Shown one piece after another: positions 44,545-54,782 of a stretch of DNA of 64,000 nucleotides. The notes under the pieces are model-generated. The model worked only from the letters and a program-made list of their open reading frames with translations. It did no database searches and was not told the DNA's origin. This DNA comes from Liolophura sinensis (Eukaryota; Mollusca; Polyplacophora; Chitonida; Chitonidae). Position 1 is the stretch's first letter. The number at the start of each line of letters is the position of its first letter. The position numbers and the translations under genes were made by a program. Where the stretch lies: the NCBI RefSeq assembly GCF_032854445.1, contig NC_088297.1, forward strand, positions 17,247,127 to 17,311,126, read 5' to 3'.

Positions 44545-44908
44545 GGGAGTGAGTGAGTGCTTGGGGTTTAACGTCGTACTCAACAATTTTTCAGTCATAT
44601 GACGACGAAGGAATCCTTAGGGTGCATGCACGTGTAATGTGCCTCCTTGTTGCAGGACGGATTTCCACCGCTCTTTTATTTAGTGCTGCTTCACTGAGGC
44701 GACTTACCGAAGGCAAGTAAGCCGCCCCGCCCGAGCCATTATACTGATACGGGTCAACCAGTCGTTGCACTATCCCCTTCATGCTGAACGCCAAGCGAGG
44801 CAGTTACAACTTCCTCTTTTAAAGTCTTAGGTGTGACTCGATCAAGGATTGATCCTGGATCTACCGGTCCCGAAGCGGACGCTCTAACAACTGTGCTATC
44901 CGGGCCGG
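44545..44908 (-). mobile_element. SINE-B, full length
   Basis: Reversed head CCGGCCCGGATAGCACAGTT (read on minus), B-box region, and the tail TTGTTGAGTACGACGTTAAA. The best-preserved tail of the family. Confidence 0.87.
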
Positions 44909-45420
44909 TAGCCTTACAGGGGACAAGGCACAATACAGCTTTAAACCGAGCCGCCGTTGCATTAACTCGGCTTACTGGACGCCTCACACGATAATTACGT
45001 AGCGGAAGGCGGTCGTTCAAGCTTCCATGCGGACCATTTCACTGATTCCCTTTGTTCACTGATGCCCTTTGTTCACTGATTCCCCGTGTCGCCCGAGATG
45101 TAGATATGTACACCCAGTATCGGTAAACCATCTTTTAACTGTAGTCCACCCCTTATAACTTTTCAATCGAAGTCTAACCGAAGTCCGTCATGTAATGAGT
45201 ATAAAATTCCGCAATGTTCGGGTCGTTCTAAAGATAATTAGTTGACTACGGAATCCAATGTTTTATAGTACAGGTACCCTTATATTTTAAGGTAATAAAA
45301 AGCAAAAAACAAATTAATTTATAACGAAAAGTCACGTTTGAAGAAATTTTCGAACAGCCAACAGGAAGGGGGATAAAATAATTTCCTTATTTGACTGTTG
45401 GTTTACACCACTGTGGGATT

Positions 45421-45770
45421 GGACCGCTTCAGTGGCCTAATGCTTAGAGCATCTGCCTCGAAGTCGGGAGACCCCAGAATCTAACCTGTGTCGGGTCGGG
45501 TCGTACCAAAGACTAAATGTGGTACTTGCTGCTGCCTCACTTGGCGCTCAGCACTGAGAGACTAGATCAGGGAAACTTTACTGGTTGGCCCAGTGTCAGT
45601 ATAATGTGACTGGATGAGCTGTCATGTCTGGTGTCTTCAGTGGCCGCAGACTCTCCCAGCTATCCATGAAACACACTGTGTGTACACACACTTCATGACT
45701 CCTCGTCGTCATATGACTGAAATGTTTTTAAATACGACGTAAAACCCCAAGCATACATGCATGCATACAT
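45421..45770 (+). mobile_element. SINE-B, full length
   Basis: Head GACCGCTTCAGTGGCCTAAT, body TGTCAGTATAATGTGACTGG, tail AAATACGACGTAAAACCCCA, then a CATA-rich simple repeat. Confidence 0.87.
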
Positions 45771-46300
45771 AAATACATATATACACGCACACATACATAC
45801 GTACGTACACTGCACGTACACTACTATTGCGGTCAGACCTTTAGCCAATTACAAAGTCACCCACGTGTGACGTACAGATAGATATACACACTATGATGGT
45901 AGAAGGCACGTGGTCGTCAAAAAACGTCACGCTGCGAAAACGGATATACGACCTGCATCGACCGCCCATTGTCAGCAAGGCTCTTCAATCAAGCAGACAT
46001 AGCGGAGAAATGTACAAATTGTCTGTCCAGTGCCACGAGGGGGAGAAAAAATGTCGACGAAACAATTACGTGCTTACTGTATAGACCGGACGTTTAACAA
46101 AATGAAGCTGGAAACTTAAACATATCCGTGCACAGCAGTCAGATAGTTTGCACAAGATGTTGCTCGAAACATACGTGTTTAGCCGGTATATGTCTATTAA
46201 AATTTAATCGAAACTCCTGTCTAAAGAAGCTCATACCAATTGTATACATTCATGTATGTATTTTTGTGGGTATGCTAGGGAAGGGGGGTGGGGGTACACC

Positions 46301-46520
46301 AATGAGGTCAATACTTAACAATTATTCAGTCACATAATGACGAGGCCTCATTAGGTGTGTGTCAATATACACGTTCGCTGTCTTCTTGGAGCATGGCGAG
46401 TGAATGCCGCCAAAGTTCTGCCGACAGTGAAGCACCATGCCAAAGACACCAGACATGACACCCTTCCAGTCACATTATACTGACATCCGGACCAACCAGT
46501 TCTGTTTTCTTGCTCCATCG
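46301..46520 (-). mobile_element. SINE-B, partial
   Basis: Reversed tail, GCCAAAGACACCAGACATGA, and up to GGACCAACCAGTTCTG. Confidence 0.75.
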
Positions 46521-47114
46521 TAGCAGTGTTGATTATACCGTTCGTAGTGATTTGGTTAATGTAAAGCATTAAGTGGGTTCTCACCAAGTGTTTTTTTTTT
46601 TTTTCCTATTTAAAAGCTTGTCTTTACAGGACTGTATAACAAACGATGTTCGGTTAAATCCCGCCTTTGGGAGTAAATTTTTTAAGACAACGTGTCTTCC
46701 ACCAATATGGTGTGAACATCTTCCCGTCACAATTGCTGTTAAAGCTCTGCGTATGGAAGCCGGATAAAGCCAACATCGAAACGTCGTTCCAACGCCCGGC
46801 ATTGGTACGAAGCGATGACACGATGAAGGGAAGCGATGGCACGAAGCGATGACACGATGGTACTTCGAAGATGACAAGAACACAGCAGACAAATTGGCGT
46901 CTAATATATCGACAGCCTTCCTGTGTGGGTCTGGTGACTCCTCGAATTCCCTGTCTATGGCCGGGGTATGGACCAATATACCGCATGTGTCCTAGGTATA
47001 GACAACCTATTAAAAGCGATCGTCCCTGTTCAAACTATTCATCTATATGAGTGTAGCTCAGACAATTACATGTAGGTAGACATTGAACCACGAGGTCACA
47101 GTTGTCCAAAGAAA

Positions 47115-47605
47115 TCCAATCGCATTTAGCCAATGAGATCGCCGTTGACAAACAAGGTGGCACTTAGGAGGTTGCACATTGACCATTGAGGTCACACTTG
47201 ACAGATCGCCCTTTGTTGGTGAGGTCGCACTTGACTACTCAGGTCGCACTTGACCATTGAGGTCGCATTGGTTGATGACGTCATACTTGACCACTCAGGC
47301 AACCCTTGACCAATGAGGTTACCCTTGACCAATGAGGTCACACGTGACCAATGAGGTAACACTTGACCAGTGAGGTTGCAACTGACCAATGAGGCCGCAC
47401 TTCACCAATGAGGTCGCACTTTACTAATAAGATCGCAGTGGACCAATGAGGTCGCACATGGCCATTGAGGTCACATTTGACCAATGACATCGCTGTTAAT
47501 TATGTTGCCCTTGACTAATGAGGTAACCCTAGACCAATGAGGTTGTCTTTCACCAATGAGGTCAGCCTGTGCCAGTGAGACCGGCTTTGCCAATTGCGAG
47601 GCCGC
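47115..47605. repeat. 19-20-bp minisatellite
   Basis: About 24 units of GACCAATGAGGTCGCACTT with frequent substitutions. Confidence 0.88.
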
Positions 47606-47894
47606 ATTGAACTCTGTGTCTGGGTTGCCGTCCTATATCAGGTCTACTAAAACAATAAGGTGCTGTGGTTTCCTACAAACTTTTCATCTGTTTCCCTGAG
47701 CTCTAAAACTTACCGCTGTTAAAAGATGTTACAAATTTGGCCACACAACACGTGTTCAAAGATAGGTAGACAAAAATTGGACGGACAAACCAACTGACAG
47801 ACAGAGCGTCTGATAAAGTTTCTTTTCGCTTCTATAGAACATATGGAAAGGTACTGTATCTTTAACCTAATTTGCTATTTGAGAAAGTGGTGAT

Positions 47895-48085
47895 GTTGTC
47901 ATGCGCTCGGTGATACGAGAGAGAGCAGGACTTTCGATCACTAGGTTACATGAGCAGCTGGTTCAAACCCGACCTTGGACAAGGAGTTTGTAATTTTATG
48001 CGCTCTTACGGTTTGTGGAGCCTCGTTGACCATAAGAGGTTGACGATGCTCATTGAGGATCACCTATACTGTCAGCATAATAAAC
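47895..48085 (+). mobile_element. Possible tRNA-headed SINE (family D)
   Basis: CTGGTTCAAACCCGACC B-box-like block, later CTCATTGAGGATCACC. Weak. Confidence 0.35.
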
Positions 48086-48660
48086 AAATAAACGGTTAAT
48101 TTAAGTTGAACACGCACTCTTTAAGTTCACTTTGTCCACCGGTATGACGCAATTGACAGGATGGTAAACAGTTATCTTTACACACCAGGTAACACCTGGC
48201 ATGTGTGAAGAAAACACCTTATAGAATTATTGCGCAGACAAACGTTCGTATGTATGCTAGGTACACGTCGGCCTATATATACATTTTGCAACGCGTGATT
48301 ATTTCCTTGAATACAAGGCCTTATCCAATCACATTTCGCAAACACTTGGATGTCCTACTTTAATGGTGTGCAACAGCTTGAGTCAGTGGACCCTGTATAC
48401 TTACGGTAGTGTTCAATCATCCCTATTTATAGTTGGACATAGTTCTTGATTCACAGAGTTCTATATTGATTTCAGAAAGGTATTTTGAGATTTGTTCTGA
48501 AGTTTAAGACGATATCCTTACTGGAGAAATGTTAGCTTAATTCGGCACCTAGTTTTAGGTTATTTGCAATAATTATGGATTTTTAATTTCTGCATCGATA
48601 TTTCGACTGAACTCGATGAACATGAACAAAGGAATGTGAGTTTTAACCGTCGCACGGACG

Positions 48661-48668
48661 TATTTATA
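48661..48668 (+). promoter_or_regulatory. Candidate TATA box before the secreted Ser-rich ORF
   Basis: TATTTATA lies 128 bases upstream of the ATG at 48796, which would give a 5'UTR of about 100 nt. Supported by position only. Confidence 0.35.
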
Positions 48669-48795
48669 GGCGTCCTCTTGCGCATTGGCACCAGTCGCCT
48701 GAACAGAAGTCTCCAGAGTGAAAAGTTTTTTTCTTCATCCAAACCTTATTCCTTTCTTCGTCCTTGTCAGCTTTCTTCGCATAACTTCATCAGTC

Positions 48796-49074
48796 ATGAG
48801 ACGCGTACCTTTCCTACTTGGTCTATGCATTCTCCTAGTTTTGGTAATGACTAATGTGGAGAGCAAACGCTCGAAGGAAAGAGGAAGTGATTCAGGTAGC
48901 CATTCAGACCACAGTGAATCCGGAAGCAGTGAATCCAAAAGCAGGGAGTCTAGCAGCAGCAGTGAATCCAAAAGCAGGGAGTCTAGCAGCAGCAGTGAAT
49001 CCGAAAGCGGTGAATCCAGAAACAGTCAGTCTGTTTTCGGTATCAGTAAGTTCAGTCATGTATACCTCTGTTAA
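48796..49074 (+). CDS. Small secreted Ser/Glu-rich acidic protein (first exon or short ORF)
   Basis: The first ATG opens 92 codons. Residues 1-22 (MRRVPFLLGLCILLVLVM...) form a clear signal peptide; the rest is KRSKERG followed by a Ser/Glu/Asp-rich region with two 11-residue repeats (SESKSRESSSS). Many Ser-x-Glu sites suit secretory-pathway kinases. A strong donor (CA|GTAAGT at 49046) would end an exon at 49045; otherwise the ORF stops at 49074. One possible terminal exon (acceptor at 50366, coding 50367-50413) keeps phase and adds a short Thr/Pro tail, giving 98 aa. The composition is like secreted phosphoproteins of mineralised matrices, but I do not recognise a specific family and the function is unknown. 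Confidence 0.55.
   Translation: MRRVPFLLGLCILLVLVMTNVESKRSKERGSDSGSHSDHSESGSSESKSRESSSSSESKSRESSSSSESESGESRNSQSVFGISKFSHVYLC
48926..49010 (+). repeat. 33-bp coding repeat in the Ser-rich ORF
   Basis: Two nearly identical 33-bp units encode SESKSRESSSS, followed by a diverged third (SESESGES). The repeat length is a multiple of three, so the frame stays open. Confidence 0.75.
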
Positions 49075-49234
49075 CTTTTCACTGTTATTCAAAATACGAC
49101 TTACAGGTATACACAGGCGTGAGTTAGTCCTCAAAAAGAAGATTGAAAATTTTTATCGTTTATATAACAGTTAAGTTGGCTTAACACCTTTACTTGTAAA
49201 TTCCAAATATGGGGAGTAAGCAACAATGTTTTGC

Positions 49235-49470
49235 GTTTACCCTGTGAGACCACGCTAGCTTAGTTGTCTACAGTGCAACTCTCGTTGGAGTTTATCGGCT
49301 TTATGAGAGTGCGGGTACTCTACTCCAGCTCATGCCCGTTTTGGAAGTAAGTCCGCAGGTTTGTCAGGTACCTGCCAGGCGAATGGCATCAGTATTCCAC
49401 CCACAAAGATCCGTTTCCTCCAACAATAAGCCATATCGAGTCCCCCAATATTGGCAAAAGGCTTTTTATA
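49235..49470 (+). mobile_element. SINE-C
   Basis: CTAGCTTAGTTGTCTACAG head, GGTACTCTACTCCAGC B-box-like block, TCAGGTACCTGCCAGGCG, TTTCCTCCAACAATAAGCC. Confidence 0.5.
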
Positions 49471-49562
49471 ATGCGGCGTTGAAACCTACAGTTAAACATA
49501 TACCATGCATAGAAGACTATACCTTCAGCGACTTAGTAGATTGTATTTCAAGACAATGAGTT

Positions 49563-49566
<4 letters not shown>

Positions 49567-49596
<30 letters not shown>

Positions 49597-49712
49597 TATT
49601 TGATTATTATTTTACGCCGTACTCAAGAATATTTCACATATACGACGGCTGTCCGCATTATGGGAAAGAAAATAGGAGAAACCAACCACCATCCGCAGGT
49701 CATTGACAGACC
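49567..49712 (-). mobile_element. SINE-A fragment after a (GATT)n tract
   Basis: (TTGA)n 49567-49596, then reversed tail and core ending at ATTGACAGACC. Confidence 0.75.
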
Positions 49713-50149
49713 CAGAGTTTTTGACAGAAAGCCATTGGTCACTTTGGATTTTTTCCTAGATATACATTTTTGTCAATTGCAAACGAAGTCTATAAAAAAA
49801 TCCACAGTCTCCATGCGAATGCGATTTCACTTCAGCTGAATAAATATAGATTTTAAACTCTCCCTTAATTGGAACGTGATGCACGCTTGCCTTTCAATCG
49901 CAAAAACACACGAGATGCAGGTTTTAAAGCTGACCTTGGACGTAGAACTCGAACATTCCCCCGCTATCACTGTTTGTAAATGATTAATGACAACAAGCAA
50001 TAAGCCGACTTGTTCAGCGGTTTGCATAGATTAATGTCCCCACTTATCGTTCGCCAATACGGTGCACATATCTGTAACTTGCCAAAGATTAGTGCTGTCG
50101 TCGGTGCTTTGCTTTTACTCTCTATGCTGTACGTCTTTAATTATATTAC

Positions 50150-50215
50150 CCCTGGGCACTGCGGTTTTCTCCACCCGTAAAACTTGCTGTCAACCAAAAT
50201 CTTAAGGTCATGAAT
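50150..50215 (+). mobile_element. SINE-C fragment
   Basis: GGGCACTGCGGTTTTCTCCA followed by CCCGTAAAACTTGC. Confidence 0.45.
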
Positions 50216-50366
50216 ATATCAATCAGTCAATCAGTCATTTGTATAATGTTATAGGGGAATTAACTTAACAGTGAATTTCCATCAGCACTGTATATAGCGG
50301 TATATATTTTGTTGTATGACACAATCTGTTAATAAAATTATCAACGGTTGTATATTGTACTTGTAG

Positions 50367-50413
50367 GGAAGACCACCCCGACCACAGGGCCGACCATACT
50401 AACATCCACCTAA
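50367..50413 (+). CDS. Possible terminal exon of the Ser-rich secreted gene
   Basis: Follows TTGTACTTGTAG and, joined in phase to 49045, encodes RKTTPTTGPTILTST then a stop. Thr/Pro-rich tails are common in secreted proteins, but only phase and an acceptor support this exon. Confidence 0.25.
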
Positions 50414-51084
50414 AACTGCTGATCTCATTTTCGGTTATGCACCGGGTGGCGGACGATCTTATTACGGGCATCATCGTGAATATCAGCGTGTATTCACGAA
50501 CAGGACACGTACATCAACGATGGCTTTTAGTATGACCTACAGGCCTTTATACATATGCATTGTGTTGTGAACTGGATTTTTTTTCTTTCACATTTTTTTT
50601 CAGATTATCGAAGAAAATATTGAATACTCAACGTTTTGCTTATAGTCGAAATTTAAAAGTATGCTGATGACTGGAAAAATGACAGTTTTTACCAGATAAG
50701 AAATTAGACACCATGAATTTCTTTTCTCTCGGTTATGTGGCGTTCTGGTTATGACATGTCACGAATGAGAAATTAAGTAGTGACGCATATTTCTACAGTT
50801 TGAAAGTGGAGCACAAAGTAAGGTTGCAGACTGTATTATTATATAGAGAACTCAAGACCTACACATATTGCTTGTCGAAACTTGCTCTTTTTCTTCACCT
50901 ATACCATACTTTTAAAATCTGACACAATGTAATCACGTACATGCAATGAGTTAATAAACAAGTCAGAAGCAATCCTGTATATGTATTTGTCCATCTGCTG
51001 TGTTTTAAAGCATGCGAATATAGCTTGCCACAAAAGTTATGAAGATATATTGTAACAGGTATGACCACAGACTTATAACTCATC

Positions 51085-51160
51085 ACTGAGGTTTGTCAGT
51101 TACTTGCCAAAGAGAGGAGATTTATTTCAGTTTCCTTCATCCATAAACCCGAACGTTGTT
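51085..51160 (+). mobile_element. SINE-C fragment
   Basis: TTTGTCAGTTACTTGCCAAA and TTTCCTTCATCCATAAACCC. Confidence 0.4.
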
Positions 51161-51244
51161 GTGTGCGTGCGATGTTCTTGTGAGTTGCGTGAATCCCCAA
51201 TGAAGTAATCGTCTATTTCGAGCATTGATCTGGTGTCCCTACGA

Positions 51245-51970
51245 TGTCATGAGTTACCTTATGGCTGGTAAGCCTATAATGAGTCGTGACTAGTGAGCCG
51301 ACGATGAGACCAGGTTGGTGAGCCAACGATGGGCTTAGGTTGGCGAGCCAACAGTAAACGGTGATTGGTATGTGGCAGTGAGAGTTGGTTGGGGTGCTGA
51401 CAGTCAGCCTTGATACGTGAGCTGGCGATGAGCTGTAATAGGTGAGCTCACGCTTTGAGCTGATTCGTGAGCTATCATAGATGAGCCGGCCGTGAGAGCT
51501 GTTTGGTGAGTTATAGTCCATGATAGGTGAGGCTGACGATGAGCCCTGGTTTTTGAGTCAACAAATCCTCTATTTGGTGAGCTGACAATGAGCCCTGGTT
51601 GGTTAGCCGACGATGAGCCTATGACGGTGAGTAATGTCTGACAATGAGTAATGATTGGTGAGCCGACTATGAGCCCTGGCTTGTGAGCTGACGATGAGCA
51701 CTCGTTGGTGAGCCGACGATGAGAAATTGGTTGGTGACCTGACCATGAGCCCTGATTGGTGAACTGACGAAGAGCCCTTTTTTGTGACCTGACGATGAGC
51801 ACTAGTTTGGTGAACCGACGATGAGTAAAGGCTGGTGAGCAGACGATGAGCCCTGGGTGGGGGACCCGACGATGAGTAATGACTGGTGAGACGGAGATGA
51901 ATCATGGCCGGTCAACCAAAGATGAAGTATGTCTCACGGCCCGACCAACGATCAGTAATGACTGGTGAGT
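51245..51970. repeat. About 22-25-bp minisatellite
   Basis: Units GGTGAGCCGACGATGAGC plus CCTGGTT, roughly 30 copies of uneven length. Confidence 0.88.
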
Positions 51971-52508
51971 CGACGATGGGTCGAAGTCCATGAACCGCCT
52001 GTATGTATAAGCTATTAAGTTATGACCTGAATGACACACTACAATTATGTTTCCAAAATCACTGGGAAGCATAGCATAAAATGAAGATATGATGTCATCA
52101 GACAAACGAGAAAAAACAACGTACATATATGTCTAAAATACCTTCATTTCCAAAATTTATAATTTATAAAACTTATAATTTTCTTGAACAGAATTAAATT
52201 AGCTGGACTAAACCAAACCCAAATGAGTAGAAATCATTTTAACACATATCTCCAAAAAATGTAGGAAAAGGCCATCGGAAAACCATCCATTTATTCTGAG
52301 TCATCTCGCGAAAACCCGGAGCTTCTGCCTATAGAAAAAAGAACCAGTGGAATAATTTAAAAACGACTCGTGAAAACCCAACTTAGATCAATCCTTAGGA
52401 AACAAGCAATGTTGATCATGGAAGAAGGATCGCGACGTTGAACCTTGGATAAGTGCAGCTCTGTGTTGTATCATTAGAAATGTTTTCGGTACAAAAAAAT
52501 CATGGTTC

Positions 52509-52700
52509 TATTTATTTATTCATTTGATTGCCGTTTTACGCAGTATTCAAGAACGTTTCACTTATACGATGGTTGCCAGCATTATGGTGGGGGGGGGGGG
52601 GGGAGCCAGGTAGCGCCCTACGGAAACCCACGACCATCCGCAGGTGGCTGGAAGACCTTCCCGCGTACGGTCGGAGAGAAAGTCAGCATGAGCTGGTCAT
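52509..52700 (-). mobile_element. SINE-A fragment with a G-run
   Basis: Reversed tail and core; the GGTGGGAGG site has grown into about 16 Gs near 52,588-52,603. Confidence 0.75.
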
Positions 52701-53284
52701 AAACGACCACGGAGACCCACAATCTTTTGCATGGCATGAACTTGATTACAATGTACGCGTCGAAACAGACATTCCTATAAAATCAGCCTAAAAGGACGTT
52801 CCAGGTCAGTAATGGCAATGTCAATTCCCAAAACGACGCATAACACAAACCACCAAAGAAATAAGAAAGTATATACAGTACGATAATAGGACGGGATCAT
52901 GCAAAGAGAAGCAGTCAACAGTTTTCATTGATGTTAGAAAGACACAGGGTATGTTCTAGGCGACTGAGAGAACACAGTATTCAAAGGCATACAATGGTCA
53001 ACTATTGAAATCAGCGCTTGTCTTCAGGCTGTCTTGGAATCTACATTAGAGTGTGATGCCAAAATGAAACACAGGATCACCGTTCGCGAACAAGATTTTC
53101 ACTCTCCGATTTCGGGGCGCCACAAGAACAATATTAAAATAAAGCGCCCTATGCACGTGCTGTTTTTGTACTTACACATTCGTTTGTACTGACACGAGAA
53201 CAGCGCACTCGGCTTACACACTTATGTGGATTGTATGGTGCTACATGGAGTTCGCTGATAACCGCTGACCTACATGCCATCTGT

Positions 53285-53400
53285 CTGACGTGACAAACTT
53301 CATGAGTAACTTGCCAAATGTCGACTGTGTATATTCTGGACACTATGGTTTTCTCCAACCATAAAACCAGCCGCTACCAATGGTATAAAAATAAAGTAAA
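53285..53400 (+). mobile_element. SINE-C fragment
   Basis: ATGAGTAACTTGCCAAATG and GGTTTTCTCCAACCATAAAA. Confidence 0.45.
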
Positions 53401-53491
53401 AAAGTAAAATCTGTATTTGATGACATGGTCTCTAACTAAACAGATTTGGTCGTTAATCGACTTTTCTTCTTCTTCACACCTAAGCCTGACG

Positions 53492-54713
53492 TCAACATGA
53501 CGTGTTGTCTTCATTTTCTCTAAGGCTGACGTCATCAAATTTCGCATCATCGTCATCGTTGCTCATGTTATGTACATCTTTGCTCAACTCGTCCGGCACT
53601 CCACTGAAACAGAGAATACAAATGTATAACCTCATTTAACATGCAATAGATAAACCGGCATAGTTACATTATTTGCTTACAAATTCGACTGCACTGTCAG
53701 TTAGCAGAGACAGTATGTTTTACTGCATCTTCAGAAAATTAATGTATACGATACATATTCAAACGGTGAAGGTTAGCAGGCCAGTGCGGTACAGTGACGC
53801 AAGAGCCTCTCACCAGTGCGGTGATTGTTAGCTCAAGTTCAGTTCATGTTGGCTCTCCCACCATAATGCTGGCCGCCGTCGTATAAGTGAAATATTCTTG
53901 AGTACAGTGTAAAACACCAATCAAATAAATAAACACAAATACAGCATCTTCATGTGACAGGGCGAGTCCATGCTGAAAAAGTGATGTCGCCAATGAAGTA
54001 TCTTGCCGATGACACCAGACATGGCACCCCAACCAGTCAATTATACTGACACCGGCCAACCAGTCCTGTTTCCCTGCTCTAACCTCTCAGTGCTGAGTGC
54101 TAAACGAGGTAGTAACAAGTGCCATTTTTAAAGTCGACCCGACTTTGATCTTAAGACTAGCCACGTTGAAGCGGACTTTCAAACCATTATTACAGGCAGC
54201 GAAATTTGGCGCGAACGAAACCGTCGGTCGCGCAACGGTTACGTGCGGTTCAATTTGGCTAACCGGAAAATCGGTTAGGCCAACTGTCCAACGAGAACGT
54301 CCTGAGAGTCAGTGTGCATTAGGTAACTACAGATAAACTGGACTGAACAGCTTTCAGAATCACAACGCGGTTAGTATGGCAACGCGTCTAAAAATAGAAA
54401 CATCGACTTCAGCCACAGCCAGCTGCCTGTGCTGGTCACATGGAAATGTAATCATTCATATATGCCTTACAGGCTTTGAGATAATACTCAAATTATTTAT
54501 TTTGACTTATCTTTTCACGATCACGCAAGTAAATAAAACAAGGTTACCTTTTCATGTACATGTAGTTTAACTGCTACTCGAGCCCAAATTAGTCGAGTCT
54601 ACGTACAGATTGATGGAACCCTTACGGGACCTCACCGGCTGCGTTCTGATTTAGAGCACAGGCCTGTGACGCATAGGCCTGTGACGTCAAGGTCTCTCCC
54701 GGCCCTGTAGCGA

Positions 54714-54782
<69 letters not shown>

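Larger units (their letters stand above)
43828..48660. other. Intergenic region, IF1 to the Ser-rich gene
   Basis: SINE-B copies, a 19-20-bp minisatellite and unique sequence. Short GAAGCGATGACACGATG repeats at 46809-46860. No supportable gene. Confidence 0.6.
50414..53491. other. Intergenic region before the SLC16 gene 3' end
   Basis: One minisatellite, SINE-A and SINE-C fragments, AT-rich sequence. No gene seen. The SLC16 3'UTR should extend into its right end, but I find no clear minus-strand poly(A) signal. Confidence 0.55.

Noticed and set aside
46581..46986. Overlapping 110-131-aa minus-strand frames
   Set aside because: Different frames are open over the same stretch, with no recognisable motif and a small tandem repeat inside.
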